Notes: a model not told the origin generated them from the letters alone. Counted from the first letter of the stretch, positions 26,843 to 36,754 are shown. The stretch: DNA of 64,000 nt from Pelistega europaea (GCF_013133775.1 NZ_JABGBO010000010.1:1-64000), one strand, 5' to 3'. Translations and numbers: made by a program.

Positions 26843-27082
26843 ATGGAGATATTCTTGATTTTCTTAATTCCGATTTTATTCGTAATATGGTGTGTTTTAG
26901 CGTTGATACTTATGAAGATCCTTGATTTTTTGTTGCCAGAGTCATTGGGGTTTGTAAAATTCATCATTTTTTGGCCAATAGTATTGATGATACCACTCCC
27001 ATTATTCGTATACACTGAGGATTTTTTAGAGTGGATACTAGCTGGATTTCCTCTTCCTTCATGGGCGTATTCCCTACTCTAG
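26843..27082 (+). CDS. Hypothetical small membrane protein
   Basis: Not recognised. From the ATG at 26843 (MEIFLIFLIPILFVIWCV), which has a GGAGTGGAG site upstream, it encodes 79 residues that are mostly hydrophobic: a first membrane segment of ~30 residues, a short KFI loop, a second segment with FWPIVLMIPLPLFV, then an amphipathic tail. It lies alone between convergent and divergent neighbours. The clear ribosome site and clean frame support it, but no homologue is known to me. Confidence 0.5.
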   Translation: MEIFLIFLIPILFVIWCVLALILMKILDFLLPESLGFVKFIIFWPIVLMIPLPLFVYTEDFLEWILAGFPLPSWAYSLL

Positions 27083-27128
27083 GCGTAATGTTTTAGCGTT
27101 GGCAGGCAGAACGAATGCTAATGGGATG

Positions 27129-27986
27129 TCAACGCTCTTGATGTGCTAATAAAAAACTAGCATGGTTATCTTCTGCTAAATGCTCTTGTAAATAAGGCAT
27201 AATTTGTTGTAGAGCAGGGTATAGTGTATAAGGAGGGTTGATTACAAACATACCACTGCCATGTAAACCGTAACCGTCTTTGCTCGGTTTTTTGACCGTT
27301 AATGCGGCATGGACCCAGTCAATATTGGGTAGCTTCTCTAGCTGATGAATCATTTCGGCAACTTCCTTGCGTTGCACAAGTGGATACCAAATGAGATAAC
27401 ACCCAGTGTGAAAACGTTCTAGTGCCTCTTTCATTGCTTTGACTAGATGTCGATAATCAGTCTTATCCTCATAAGACGGGTCAATAAGTGTGATGGCTCT
27501 ACGAGTAGGGGGAGGTAATTGCGATTTTAAATAATCAAAACCATTTTGTTTAAAAAGACTCACTTGGCGACGAATATCACGGTCTTGTTGCTCAATGTTT
27601 TCTTGCAAAATCTCAAACTCACTAGGGTGAAGTTCAAAAAGACGTAGTTTGTCTTTTTCTCGCATATACTCTAGGGCTATCCAAGGAGAACCAGGATAAA
27701 ATTGTAATTCCTCACCGCCATTTAAGTCACGGATATAGTCGACATAATCTTGCAAATCTTTAGGGAGGTCTGCACAATCCCATAGTCGAGTAATCCCTGT
27801 TTCAAATTCTGCATTTTGACTCGCCCAGTCGTCCGCAAGGTCATAGATGCCTGCTCCCGCATGAGTATCAATCACCCAGTAGGGGTTAGGCTTGTGATTA
27901 AAATAATTCAGCACATGCAGTAAAACAGTGTGCTTAAGCACATCAGCATGGTTGCCTGCGTGAAAAGCGTGTCGATAACTAAACAA
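27129..27986 (-). CDS. rlmJ: 23S rRNA (adenine-2030-N6)-methyltransferase RlmJ
   Basis: 285 residues. Methylates N6 of A2030 in 23S rRNA with S-adenosylmethionine. The N-terminus MFSYRHAFHAGNHADVLKH is diagnostic of the family; IDTHAGAGIYDL is the SAM-binding loop; LIDPSYE carries the DPPY-like catalytic motif (here DPSY); LIWYPLVQRKE and the C-terminal GLHGSGMFVINPPYTL complete it. In E. coli this protein was first described as ComJ/YhiR. It follows ugpQ on the same strand with a hairpin between them. Confidence 0.93.
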   Translation of the reverse strand: MFSYRHAFHAGNHADVLKHTVLLHVLNYFNHKPNPYWVIDTHAGAGIYDLADDWASQNAEFETGITRLWDCADLPKDLQDYVDYIRDLNGGEELQFYPGSPWIALEYMREKDKLRLFELHPSEFEILQENIEQQDRDIRRQVSLFKQNGFDYLKSQLPPPTRRAITLIDPSYEDKTDYRHLVKAMKEALERFHTGCYLIWYPLVQRKEVAEMIHQLEKLPNIDWVHAALTVKKPSKDGYGLHGSGMFVINPPYTLYPALQQIMPYLQEHLAEDNHASFLLAHQER

Positions 27987-28004
27987 AATAACCTCAACAA
28001 GAAA

Positions 28005-28037
28005 ATACGCCCATATTTTTGGGATATATGGACGTAT
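28005..28037 (-). terminator. Hairpin between ugpQ and rlmJ
   Basis: A 12-position stem with one mismatch (28005-28016 with 28026-28037) is followed on the minus strand by TTTTC. A second small hairpin, CTAGTAA-ATC-TTACTAG, lies at 28052-28068. Together they probably end the ugpQ transcript. Confidence 0.5.
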
Positions 28038-28080
28038 ATTATTTAACGCCTCTAGTAAATCTTACTAGTTAAGCTCATCA

Positions 28081-28824
28081 TTATGCCATAGAGGCAGGTA
28101 GGCGTTCTAATTCATCTGTAAAGATGGCATCACAACCCCAAGCAAAGAGTTCCTTAGCTCTGCGATAATCATTGACTGTCCATGCACAAATGCGATAACC
28201 GTCTTTGTGAATAGCTTTAATAACTTTTTCCGTAAGAGTCTTTTGGTCTGGGTTTACCGCTACGCAGGCGAGTTTTTTGGCCACTTTTTTAGCGGTAGCA
28301 TCATATTCATCGCATAAAAACGCACGAGGAAGTTCTGGTGCTGCTTTATAAGCTGCCTCTAGTGCCTCTGCGGAGAAAGAAGACAGTAATGGAGGAATTT
28401 CAGCCCCTTTAAACCAACGGGCTACCGCTTCTGCTACTAGTTTACCCGTGATTTTTTCACGGCCAGGGCAGGGCTTAATTTCGACATTGCAAATGATATT
28501 GTTTTCAATGGCAAAACGTACAATGCTTTCAAGTTTTGGTAAGGGTTCACCTGCATAGTAAGCTGAATGCCATTGTCCCATGTCTAGCTCAAGCAGTTCT
28601 GCATAAGTCATCTCTGCTGCAAGACCTTGACCATTAGATGTACGCTTAACATCATCATCATGCAATAAAATCAATACGTTATCTTTGGAGAGCTTGGCAT
28701 CAAACTCTACCATATCAAACCCATAATCCAAGCCGCAACGCATTGCTGCAAGGGTGTTCTCAGGGGCAAAACGTCCACCACCACGGTGAGCAATCAAACG
28801 AGGATAAGGCCATTTCTTAGACAT
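28081..28824 (-). CDS. ugpQ: Glycerophosphodiester phosphodiesterase, cytoplasmic
   Basis: 247 residues without signal peptide, matching the UgpQ type. Hydrolyses glycerophosphodiesters to glycerol-3-phosphate and an alcohol. The GDPD motifs are clear: LIAHRGGGRFAPENT near residue 10 (metal and catalytic His), VEFDAKLSKDNVLILLHDD (second His and acidic residues), VEIKPCPG for the metal-binding Glu, and the closing WTVNDYRRAKELFAWGCDAIFTD, split here as WTVND and GCDAIFTD. There is no adjacent ugp transporter. Confidence 0.9.
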   Translation of the reverse strand: MSKKWPYPRLIAHRGGGRFAPENTLAAMRCGLDYGFDMVEFDAKLSKDNVLILLHDDDVKRTSNGQGLAAEMTYAELLELDMGQWHSAYYAGEPLPKLESIVRFAIENNIICNVEIKPCPGREKITGKLVAEAVARWFKGAEIPPLLSSFSAEALEAAYKAAPELPRAFLCDEYDATAKKVAKKLACVAVNPDQKTLTEKVIKAIHKDGYRICAWTVNDYRRAKELFAWGCDAIFTDELERLPASMA

Positions 28825-29191
28825 ATTTCATCCTTTAAAAACATCTTATAAGCTAGGAGTCATAGCTATAATCTTAGCTATGAGCTACCCAGCTAGTTAT
28901 CGCCATTGACATAGTAGAGTATGGCACATTCATCATTTGTGTAGAGCAAATGATAAGAAAACAGTTCAATAGGCAGTATTTTAAAATCAAGCAAGGCACT
29001 TGTGAAGAGGAAAGGCAAAATATTGTTGTGAATCTGTTAGAATAGATGCTTTATATTTACAGACTTTACAGACACAAAGCAGCGCTTAGGGATGTGAGTG
29101 TAGGGGTTTATTTTCACAGTGTGGTTACTTTGTGGCGATAAAACCTAGATAAAATCCTTCGCTGTGTTGGCAGGCTTTATAGAGAATCCAT
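28825..29191. other. Divergent intergenic region with a 9-bp hairpin
   Basis: Separates ugpQ (minus) from ppiD (plus). TCATAGCTA (28860-28868) and TAGCTATGA (28875-28883) form a hairpin close to ugpQ. No gene and no confident promoter were recognised in the remainder. Confidence 0.35.
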
Positions 29192-31111
29192 ATGTTAGAT
29201 TTTTTTCGTACCCATTCACGTTTAGTGATGATTTTATTGATAGTGTTGGTACTACCATCTTTTGTGTTCTTTGGTGTATATGATTACCAAAGTTTCACTA
29301 GTAATGATATTAAGTTAGTCACTATCAACGAACAGAAAATAACCCAGTCAGATTTCAATCGCTCATGGACTGAAAGGCTTAATGAGCTGCGTACCAATGA
29401 GGGCGTTAATTTTGACCTGACAAAAGCAGATACGCCAGCCACACGTGAAGCATGGTTGAATTCTTTAATTAATTCTGCAGTAACTCAAGAAATTGCTACT
29501 AAAGAGCGCTTTTCTGCATCTAATGCCATGGTGCGTTATGCATTGGCTCAGGATCCTCAGTTACAAGAAAATGGTCAGTTCTCTATGGAGGCTTATAATC
29601 GTTTCTTAACAGGGATTGGTGCGACTAGTCAGCAATACGAAGAGCATGTACGCGGTTATGAGGCCTTGCGACTAGTAGTATCCCCTGTTGCAGAGTCAGC
29701 CATTATGCCTAGTCCTACACTTAAGGCTCTCGGTGATGCGATGACTGAAGAGCGTAAAGTACGCATTCGTCCTTTCAAAAATGCTGACTATGCTAAAGAT
29801 ATTCATGTGTCTGATGAAGAACTTGGCAAGTGGTACGAGACTAATAGCGCCTCTTTTAAAGTTCCAGAATATGTTAACCTAGACTACGTTGTGCTTAACC
29901 AAGATGCGGCTATGGCACAAGTGAAAACACCTTCAGATGCAGATTTAGAGGCGTATTACAAAAATAATATTGCTCGCTTTAGCAAAGAAGAGCGTCGTCA
30001 TGTTAAGCATATCCAAGTTGCTGATTTGGCGACTGCACAAGAAGTAGAAGCAAAAGCTAAACAAAATCCTTCTCAGTTTGATGCCTTGGCCAAAGAATAT
30101 TCGCAGGATGCAGGTACCAAGAATACGGGTGGTGATTTGGGTATGCTGAAAAAAGGCGATATTCCTGACTTAGATGATGGTGTATTTGCACTAGCCCAGC
30201 CTGGAATCACAGACCCGGTGAAAATTGGGAATAACTACCATGTTTTCCAGATTGTGAGTATTGAAGCAGGGGGTAGCAAGTCTTTTGATGAAGTAAAAAC
30301 ACAGATTAGTGATGAAGTACGTATGCAACTTGCCTCTGAACGTTTTGCAGATATGGCAACTGAGTTGACTCATTTGGTGCAAGACCAACGTGATTCATTA
30401 CAGCCTGTAGCAGATAAATTAGGTCTTAAGATTCAAACTGCAGACGGCATTACTCGTAGTGGTTTACTTACTAAAGCACAATTAAATGCTACTGTGGCAG
30501 GCACATCTGCTGAGCATTTGTTTACGTTACCTCGTGTTCGTGAGACAGCATTCTCTGCCGAGGTATTTGCACAAGGACTGAACTCTGGTGTGATTGAATT
30601 ATCGCCCTCTGAGTTATTGGTTATCCGTGTTAAAGATAAAGTGGCTGAGCATGTTCCTAGTTTAGCGGATGTACATGCCCAAGCATTGGCTCGTTTGACA
30701 GAGATTAAAGCAGAAGAACTTGCTAAGAAAGCAGGTGAAGAGGCTTTATTACATGCCAAAGTAAGTGGTTCTACTGAAGGGTTTGACGAGGAAGAGCTTG
30801 TGATTGATCGCTTAAATAATGCAGTTTCTGAAGTGTTGGTCAACGCGGTGATGAATGCCCCTGCAGCATCTTTACCTCAATATGTAGGAGTTGAATTGGG
30901 GTCAGCTTATGTCATTGCTCGTATTGAGTCTGTGACCAAGAATGCATCCAACTTAAAGAATATCTTTGATCAATACCAAGCCCCTGCATTGAACTCTATT
31001 TTAGCTAATGAGGTAGCACGTGCGTTTACAATTAACCTGCGTCAAAAAGCCAAGGTGGAAATTTTCCCAGACGCACAAAAAGTGATTAATGGGGATGATA
31101 AACAAGAGTAA
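29192..31111 (+). CDS. ppiD: Periplasmic folding chaperone PpiD (SurA N-domain/PPIC-type)
   Basis: 639 residues, inner-membrane anchored by one helix near the N-terminus (MILLIVLVLPSFVFFGVY, about residues 13-30), with the rest in the periplasm. The N-terminal SurA-like chaperone region follows (INEQKITQSDFNRSWTERL), then a parvulin-type domain around residues 265-360 with RRHVKHIQV, GGDLGMLKKGDIP and a YHVFQIVSIE close. PpiD assists release and folding of newly exported proteins at the Sec translocon. In many relatives the gene sits near lon and hupB, which are not in this window. Confidence 0.9.
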   Translation: MLDFFRTHSRLVMILLIVLVLPSFVFFGVYDYQSFTSNDIKLVTINEQKITQSDFNRSWTERLNELRTNEGVNFDLTKADTPATREAWLNSLINSAVTQEIATKERFSASNAMVRYALAQDPQLQENGQFSMEAYNRFLTGIGATSQQYEEHVRGYEALRLVVSPVAESAIMPSPTLKALGDAMTEERKVRIRPFKNADYAKDIHVSDEELGKWYETNSASFKVPEYVNLDYVVLNQDAAMAQVKTPSDADLEAYYKNNIARFSKEERRHVKHIQVADLATAQEVEAKAKQNPSQFDALAKEYSQDAGTKNTGGDLGMLKKGDIPDLDDGVFALAQPGITDPVKIGNNYHVFQIVSIEAGGSKSFDEVKTQISDEVRMQLASERFADMATELTHLVQDQRDSLQPVADKLGLKIQTADGITRSGLLTKAQLNATVAGTSAEHLFTLPRVRETAFSAEVFAQGLNSGVIELSPSELLVIRVKDKVAEHVPSLADVHAQALARLTEIKAEELAKKAGEEALLHAKVSGSTEGFDEEELVIDRLNNAVSEVLVNAVMNAPAASLPQYVGVELGSAYVIARIESVTKNASNLKNIFDQYQAPALNSILANEVARAFTINLRQKAKVEIFPDAQKVINGDDKQE

Positions 31112-31145
31112 TGGCGTTGGTGTTAAATAGTGCCAAGGATAGAAA

Positions 31146-32084
31146 ATGACTAAGAAAAAAGTGCTTATTTTAGGAAATCCTCATGAACGAGTAAAAGCGT
31201 ATTTTTCTGCTCATGCGGATATGACCATTGCTTCTACAGCAGAGATGGTAGAAGAGGTGTTGGCTAAAGAGGGTGCATCATTTCAAGTGGTAATTTCGAG
31301 TGCTTATATGGGCTTGAGTAGTGCATGGATAACTCGATTATCTGCGTTGGAAATTGTGTGTAATTTCGGCGTGGGGTATGACAGCACCGATGTAGCCGCC
31401 CTAAAAGCACGCAATATTCCTTTTAGCAATACTCCAGATGTGTTAAATGATGCGGTAGCCGATACTACTATGGCATTGTTGCTTGCTACTGTGCGTCAAG
31501 TGTGCTTGGCAGACCAATTTGTGCGAGCAGGGCGTTGGGAGAAAGAGACGTTTCCTCTTACGCCTAATGTCACAGGGAAAAAGGTCGGTATTGTGGGGTT
31601 GGGTAGTATTGGTAAAGTGATTGCCAAACGTTTTACTGGCTTTGATTGCGAGATTGCTTATCATAATCGCCATGCACGTACTGATGTGCCTTATCGCTAT
31701 GAAGCGTCTTTGCCTGAGCTAGCTCGCTGGGCTGATTTTTTGATTGTTGCAACGGTCGGCGGGGCAAATACACGGCACCTGATTAGTGCTGAAGTGCTAC
31801 AAGCATTAGGCACAAAAGGGTATCTTATCAATATTGCACGTGGCTCTGTCGTGGATCAGGGGGCCTTGATTCAAGCATTGTCAAGTCGTCAGATTGCCGG
31901 AGCAGGACTGGATGTATTTGAAAATGAGCCTTTTGTGCCAGAGACTTTACGGGCATTGTCTAATGTAGTGTTAATGCCTCATGTGGGAAGTGGTTCTATT
32001 GAGGCACGGGATAGTATGGCACAACTAGTGATTGATAATTTCGAGAGTTTTTATCGCACTGGTGAGCTAATAACTGCCGTGTAA
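31146..32084 (+). CDS. D-isomer specific 2-hydroxyacid dehydrogenase (glyoxylate/hydroxypyruvate reductase type)
   Basis: 312 residues. NAD(P)-dependent reduction of 2-oxoacids. The cofactor-binding motif GIVGLGSIGKVIA and the catalytic triad Arg (NIARGSVVD), Glu (ENEPFVPE) and His (MPHVGSGS) are all present. The CNFGVGYDSTDV segment and HNRHAR after the Rossmann motif favour a glyoxylate/hydroxypyruvate or hydroxyphenylpyruvate reductase subgroup and possibly NADPH preference; substrate is not certain. It lies 34 bases after ppiD with no terminator in between. Its stop codon falls inside a repeated 26-mer. Confidence 0.85.
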   Translation: MTKKKVLILGNPHERVKAYFSAHADMTIASTAEMVEEVLAKEGASFQVVISSAYMGLSSAWITRLSALEIVCNFGVGYDSTDVAALKARNIPFSNTPDVLNDAVADTTMALLLATVRQVCLADQFVRAGRWEKETFPLTPNVTGKKVGIVGLGSIGKVIAKRFTGFDCEIAYHNRHARTDVPYRYEASLPELARWADFLIVATVGGANTRHLISAEVLQALGTKGYLINIARGSVVDQGALIQALSSRQIAGAGLDVFENEPFVPETLRALSNVVLMPHVGSGSIEARDSMAQLVIDNFESFYRTGELITAV

Positions 32085-32168
32085 CCAGACTTACCCACTG
32101 GGCCGTACAAACCTCTTTTCATTGATGAGAGAGAATTTGAGAGTGTAACTAGACTTACCCACTGGGCC
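32079..32168. repeat. 26-bp direct repeat at a 64-bp period, starting at the dehydrogenase stop
   Basis: The 26-mer beginning GTGTAAC and ending CCCACTGGGCC occurs at 32079-32104 and 32143-32168 with one mismatch. The first copy includes the last codon and stop of the upstream gene. Confidence 0.85.
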
Positions 32169-32242
32169 ATACTGGCTGCTTAAACAACCGAAATTTTGAA
32201 ATCCTCCTTTATAACGTTATCCCTAATACCTCTTAAATTGAC

Positions 32243-32323
32243 GTAATGGTAAACTTTTTGTTAGATAGTATACAAATCGTCTATTAGATGACATTTCTTG
32301 CCAAAGAAGTCTTTTACCATTAC
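32243..32323. repeat. 81-bp element with 11-bp perfect terminal inverted repeats
   Basis: GTAATGGTAAA at 32243-32253 is exactly complementary to TTTACCATTAC at 32313-32323, with partial pairing continuing inward (CTT with AAG). Inside is a smaller hairpin near GACATTTCTTGCC...GAAGTC. It may be a tiny mobile element or a structured leader or operator for the following gene. No gene is seen in the rest of 32169-32447. Confidence 0.5.
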
Positions 32324-32447
32324 TAAAGAGAGGACTTTGGTCTTTAAAGATGGAGGGGTAGTCTTCCTACTTTTCTTATATAAAGCGTTGTCTAATGATA
32401 GGCGGCAAGATTCACCTACAAAAATTATGGTGTTAAGGAGACAGACA

Positions 32448-33338
32448 ATGAAAATCGGTTTTATTGGCCTAGGTAATATGGGCGGCCCAATGGCATTAAA
32501 CCTCATCAAGGCTGGACATGAATTAGCAGTTTTTGACCTTATGCCTGCCTCAGTGCAGAAACTGACCGAGGCGGGTGCCCAAGCATTTGCAAGTCCAGCA
32601 GAAGTTGCAGCACAAGATATTGAAATATTAGTCACCATGTTGCCAGCCTCTGCACATGTGCGTACCGTTTACCTTGGGGATAATGGTGTACTTTCTACGG
32701 TTAGACCTCAAGTCCTTCTTATTGACTCTTCAACCATTGACCCACAGACAGCACGCGATGTCGCCACTGTCGCAGCCAAACAGGGCAACGCTATGTTAGA
32801 TGCTCCAGTGTCGGGTGGTACGGGTGGTGCTCAAGCTGGCACGCTGACCTTTATGGTAGGAGGGGCCGAGGCTGATTTCGCCAAGGCCAAACCTATTCTT
32901 GAAAACATGGGCAAAAATATTGTTTACTGCGGAGGCACAGGCAACGGTCAAGTTGCTAAGATTGCCAATAATATGCTCCTTGGTATTAGTATGATTGGTG
33001 CAGCAGAGGCAATGAATTTGGGAGTTTCACTAGGTATGGATCCCAAGGTGTTGGCTGGCATTATTAATACTTCTTCAGGACGATGCTGGAGTTCAGAGGT
33101 ATATAACCCATATCCTGGTGTTGTTGAGACGGCCCCTGCATCACGTGGGTATACCGGTGGTTTTGGTGCCGATTTAATGCTTAAAGACCTTGGGTTGGCG
33201 ACAGAAGCAGCCAAATCTGTCAAAGCTCCAGTCACATTAGGGGCTACAGCACAGCAACTTTATCAGACATTTAGCAACCTTGGTCATGGTGGTTTAGACT
33301 TTTCTGCCATTATCAAGATGATTGAGAAACAAGGCTAA
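32448..33338 (+). CDS. mmsB: 3-hydroxyisobutyrate dehydrogenase
   Basis: NAD-dependent oxidation of 3-hydroxyisobutyrate to methylmalonate semialdehyde in valine breakdown. Start taken at 32448 ([16 protein letters not shown]) because of the AAGGAGA ribosome site; the frame is open 50 codons upstream. Family motifs: the Rossmann [16 protein letters not shown], the substrate-binding [16 protein letters not shown], and the catalytic Lys in [15 protein letters not shown]. 296 residues is normal. The next gene is an acyl-CoA dehydrogenase 58 bases on, a pairing typical of valine catabolic loci. Confidence 0.9.
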   Translation: MKIGFIGLGNMGGPMALNLIKAGHELAVFDLMPASVQKLTEAGAQAFASPAEVAAQDIEILVTMLPASAHVRTVYLGDNGVLSTVRPQVLLIDSSTIDPQTARDVATVAAKQGNAMLDAPVSGGTGGAQAGTLTFMVGGAEADFAKAKPILENMGKNIVYCGGTGNGQVAKIANNMLLGISMIGAAEAMNLGVSLGMDPKVLAGIINTSSGRCWSSEVYNPYPGVVETAPASRGYTGGFGADLMLKDLGLATEAAKSVKAPVTLGATAQQLYQTFSNLGHGGLDFSAIIKMIEKQG

Positions 33339-33396
33339 TTCTCGAAATAACACACCACAGACAGGGGATAGAACCCTCAACACCAAAGGAATGAAT

Positions 33397-34548
33397 ATGT
33401 TTAGTACACAATTAAGCGAAGAGCAACAAATGATTCGTGATATGGCACGTGATTTTGCTCGTAATGAAATTGCCCCTCATGCTGAACAATGGGAAAAAGA
33501 GGGGTGGCTTGGTGATGCAGCGATTGCACAGATGGGTGAGCTTGGACTGCTAGGCATGACCGTTCCTGATACAGAAGGTGGGTCATTTATTGACTATGTT
33601 TCTTATGCCTTAGCCGTAGAAGAAATCGCTGCGGCTGATGCTGCCATGTCAACCATGATGAGTGTACATAGCTCGGTCTGTTGTGGTACTTTACTTAAGG
33701 CAGGTAATGAGTCTCAGAAACAAAAATGGCTTGCTGATATGTGTTCAGGAAAAATTATTGGCAGCTTCTGCCTCACTGAGCCTCAGGCTGGATCCGATGC
33801 CAGTGCCTTGAAGTGTCGTGCAACATTGGAAAATGGTGAATGGGTGTTAAACGGTGCCAAGCAATTCGTAACCAACGGCAAGCGAGCAGGACTGGCGATT
33901 GTTTTTGCTGTGACAGATCCTGAACTTGGCAAGAAAGGGATTTCTGCCTTTCTTGTACCAACCGATAATCCTGGTTATATTGTGAGCCGAGTAGAGCATA
34001 AATTGGGCATTAAAGCCTCTGATACATGTGCTATTACCTTAGAAAATTGTCGCATTCCCGAAGAGAATCTACTTGGAGAGCGTGGCAAGGGCTTGGCGAT
34101 TGCCTTGGCAAACTTGGAAAATGGTCGTGTGGGGATTGCAGCACAAGCAGTTGGTATTGCACGAGCAGCCTTTGAGACTGCTTTGCAATATGCTAATGAG
34201 CGTACTCAGTTTGGTAAACCGTTATCCCAACACCAGAGTATTGCTAATATGTTGGCAGAAATGCATACGCAAATTGAGGCAGCACGTCTATTGGTGTTAC
34301 ATGCAGCCTCACTAAAAGACCGCGGTATTCCTAGCTTATCGCAGGCATCTCAGGCTAAATTATTTGCTTCTGAGATGTGTGAGCGAGTATGTAGTATGGC
34401 TATCCAAATTCATGGTGGTTATGGTTTCCTAGAGGATTATGCAGTTCAGCGTTATTACCGTGACGCACGTATTACACAGATTTATGAAGGCACTAGCGAA
34501 GTGCAGAAGATTGTGATTGCACGTGCATTGCAGGATTATCAGGCGTAA
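33397..34548 (+). CDS. Acyl-CoA dehydrogenase, probably isobutyryl-CoA type
   Basis: 383 residues. FAD-dependent alpha,beta-oxidation of an acyl-CoA. Start set at ATG 33397 ([11 protein letters not shown]), spaced properly from AAAGGAATGA; the ATG at 33391 is too near. Motifs: [16 protein letters not shown] (FAD/substrate loop), [10 protein letters not shown], and the C-terminal [24 protein letters not shown] with the catalytic Glu in [10 protein letters not shown], split here as IQIHGGYGF and YEGTSE. Adjacent mmsB suggests isobutyryl-CoA as substrate, a context inference. No enoyl-CoA hydratase or mmsA gene is nearby, so the pathway is only partly encoded here. Confidence 0.88.
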   Translation: MFSTQLSEEQQMIRDMARDFARNEIAPHAEQWEKEGWLGDAAIAQMGELGLLGMTVPDTEGGSFIDYVSYALAVEEIAAADAAMSTMMSVHSSVCCGTLLKAGNESQKQKWLADMCSGKIIGSFCLTEPQAGSDASALKCRATLENGEWVLNGAKQFVTNGKRAGLAIVFAVTDPELGKKGISAFLVPTDNPGYIVSRVEHKLGIKASDTCAITLENCRIPEENLLGERGKGLAIALANLENGRVGIAAQAVGIARAAFETALQYANERTQFGKPLSQHQSIANMLAEMHTQIEAARLLVLHAASLKDRGIPSLSQASQAKLFASEMCERVCSMAIQIHGGYGFLEDYAVQRYYRDARITQIYEGTSEVQKIVIARALQDYQA

Positions 34549-34770
34549 TTTCATATAGAGGCTGCTCAGCGCTAGGGAAGCGATACTGTTTAAGGCTTTT
34601 TTAGTATCAAGTGCAATTTCATATAGAGGCTGCTCAGCACTAGGGAAGCGATACTGTTTAAGGCTTTTTTAGTATCAAGTGCAATTTCATATAGAGGCTG
34701 CTCAGCGCTAGGGAAGCGATACTGTTTAAGGCCTTTTTAGTATCAAGCGCAATTTCATATAGAGGCTGCT
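34547..34770. repeat. 68-bp tandem repeat, 3 full copies plus a partial, after the acyl-CoA dehydrogenase
   Basis: Units start at 34547, 34615, 34683 and 34751 (partial). They are nearly identical and begin at the last two bases of the stop codon. Each unit contains GGCTTTTTTAGTATCAA or a close variant, so each might terminate weakly. Confidence 0.95.
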
Positions 34771-34844
34771 TTTGGCTGATAACTAGCTGTATTGAATAGA
34801 CAACTAGGACGCTGAGTTTCTTACTACTACTAAACACTCTCAAG

Positions 34845-34875
34845 TGGCTGCTTGTTTCGTTGGGTAGCCATTTTT
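34845..34875 (+). terminator. Terminator before corA
   Basis: TGGCTGC (34845-34851) pairs with GTAGCCA (34864-34870) with one G-T pair, then TTTTT. It ends the mmsB/acyl-CoA dehydrogenase transcript beyond the repeat array. Confidence 0.6.
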
Positions 34876-34943
34876 GCATTAATAACTGCCGCTAAACGTT
34901 TTATAATAGAACGCCAATGAATTTTTTCTCAAAGGAGGGCTTG

Positions 34944-36251
34944 ATGAGCAATGAAGATAAAGATTTAGAAAAAGAGCTCGAGAAACAAGAACGCATCAAA
35001 GAGATGCATGAGGCCCGTGAGCGTATTGAGGAAGCTGAATATGAGCTTGAGCAAGCTCATGAGCAGCTTCAGCATGTGGTAGAGCAATTTACTGAGGAGC
35101 ATGGAGCAGAAGAGCTTGATCATATTATTGAGGAAGAGAGTGCTCAGTTAGATGGCGATAGTTCTGATGATTCCGACGAAGGGGATGGCTCATCTGCTGC
35201 TGCTCAAGAAGAAGCCATGGAAGCAGCTCTTGAGGGAGATGCGGTTGCCAAAGATGAAAAAAACAAGAAAAAAGAAAAGAAAACAGGTCTTATTGCATCA
35301 GTTGAGTATGTTCACGGTAAAAAGCGTGAAGCGGTTCCTTTGGATAAACTGTCTGGTTATAAAAAAGACCCTGCACGTCTATTATGGGTAGGGTTAAAAG
35401 ATCCTAGCCCTGAAGAGTTGACCAAAGTTTGTAAAGATTTATCCATTATTGATGAGGCAGCTCAGGAAATTTTAGAAATTCACCGTAAGCCCAAGGTGAT
35501 TGATTATGGCAACTATATTCAGCTAGTGGCAGTAACTATCACCAAAGAAAACAAAAAACTGGTTTTTGGTGAGATGCAGATGATTTTCGGGGTAGGGTTT
35601 GTCTTGACTGTACGCCGTGGCGGAGCTATGACAAATAGCTCGTTACGTGAACGCATGGAGTCCTGTCCTGAGTTAATTGCTCGTGGTTCAGACTTTGTGG
35701 TTGCAGAAATTTTGGATGTGTTTGTTGATAGCTGTGCTGCATTAGCTTCACGGTTGGAGACAGAAGTCAATCAGGTTGAGCAAAAAATGATGTTGCGAGG
35801 TTTTAAAGAGACGGATATTCGTAAGCTCTATAAGCAACGTCGGGACTTATTGCGTATTCGCACCTCAATCACACCGATGGTGGAAATTTGCCGTAAAATC
35901 GCAGTGATGAATAGCCCAATTATTGAACCAGATTCACGCTCATATTTCACTATTGTGGCTGACCGTATTGCTCGTATTGATGAGCAAATTCACGCCTTGC
36001 ATGAGGCGTTGGCATTTGCTTTTGAGGCGAGTTTAATGATTGGACAATCGCATCAGACCGATGTGACCAAAAAACTTGCTGCATGGGCAGCGATTCTTGC
36101 TGTGCCGACAGCCGTAGCAGGAATTTATGGAATGAACTTCAAATATATGCCCGAGCTGAATTGGACATTGGGCTACCCGATGGCGTTGGGTTTGATGGGC
36201 GGTATTTGTGGATTCTTGTACTATCGATTTAAAAAATCAGGCTGGTTGTAA
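34944..36251 (+). CDS. corA: Magnesium/cobalt transporter CorA
   Basis: 435 residues. Start at 34944 (MSNEDKDLEKELEKQ) with AAAGGAGG at good spacing; an upstream ATG at 34917 is in frame but less well placed. The first ~125 residues are a highly charged coiled coil followed by a Ser/Asp/Glu/Ala-rich stretch and a Lys-rich patch, an extension beyond standard CorA. The conserved core follows: VGLKDPSPEEL, EILEIHRKPKVIDYGNY, EMQMIFG, and the two C-terminal membrane helices with the pore signature YGMNFKYMPEL. The protein is a pentameric inner-membrane Mg2+ channel. yajQ follows after 17 bases. Confidence 0.9.
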   Translation: MSNEDKDLEKELEKQERIKEMHEARERIEEAEYELEQAHEQLQHVVEQFTEEHGAEELDHIIEEESAQLDGDSSDDSDEGDGSSAAAQEEAMEAALEGDAVAKDEKNKKKEKKTGLIASVEYVHGKKREAVPLDKLSGYKKDPARLLWVGLKDPSPEELTKVCKDLSIIDEAAQEILEIHRKPKVIDYGNYIQLVAVTITKENKKLVFGEMQMIFGVGFVLTVRRGGAMTNSSLRERMESCPELIARGSDFVVAEILDVFVDSCAALASRLETEVNQVEQKMMLRGFKETDIRKLYKQRRDLLRIRTSITPMVEICRKIAVMNSPIIEPDSRSYFTIVADRIARIDEQIHALHEALAFAFEASLMIGQSHQTDVTKKLAAWAAILAVPTAVAGIYGMNFKYMPELNWTLGYPMALGLMGGICGFLYYRFKKSGWL

Positions 36252-36268
36252 TAATATAGGAGAAAACA

Positions 36269-36754
36269 ATGCCTTCATTTGATGTGGTAAGTGAAGCAAA
36301 TATGATTGAAGTGCGAAATGCAGTGGAACAAGCGAACAAGGAAATTTCTACTCGCTTTGATTTCAAAGGCTCTGATGCACGTATTGAACAAAAAGATTTA
36401 GAACTAACTCTCTTTGCTGACGATGATTTTAAAGTTAATCAGGTGAAGGATGTATTGATTAATAAACTAGCTAAACGCGGCGTGGATTTACGCTTCCTAG
36501 AGTATGGTAAACAAGAAAAAATCTCTGGTGATAAACTTAAACAATATGCGACTATTCGCAAAGGTGTGACAGGTGACTTGGCCAAACGTATTGTTAAACA
36601 AATTAAAGATAGCAAACTTAAGGTGCAAGCTAGTATTCAAGGAGATACTGTACGTGTTAGCGGAGCCAAACGCGATACCCTGCAAGAAGTGATTGCATTA
36701 CTGAAAAAAGAGGTTAGCGATGCTCCTTTGAACTTTAATAATTTTCGAGATTAA
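36269..36754 (+). CDS. yajQ: YajQ family nucleotide-binding protein
   Basis: 161 residues, the standard size. [18 protein letters not shown] at the start and [15 protein letters not shown] are diagnostic; the middle [13 protein letters not shown] and the C-terminal [18 protein letters not shown] complete the two ferredoxin-like halves. Xanthomonas YajQ-family proteins bind cyclic di-GMP, and other members bind nucleic acids; which applies here is unknown. Ribosome site TAGGAGAA is clear. It is probably co-transcribed with corA. The stop codon lies in an 18-bp tandem duplication. Confidence 0.93.
   Translation: MPSFDVVSEANMIEVRNAVEQANKEISTRFDFKGSDARIEQKDLELTLFADDDFKVNQVKDVLINKLAKRGVDLRFLEYGKQEKISGDKLKQYATIRKGVTGDLAKRIVKQIKDSKLKVQASIQGDTVRVSGAKRDTLQEVIALLKKEVSDAPLNFNNFRD

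Noticed and set aside
29040-29191. Possible tRNA or hupB relic before ppiD
   Set aside because: No cloverleaf or recognisable coding sequence could be formed.
34658-34879. Minus-strand frame in the 68-bp repeat region
   Set aside because: It is a by-product of the repeat and the A/T tract, without start signals.
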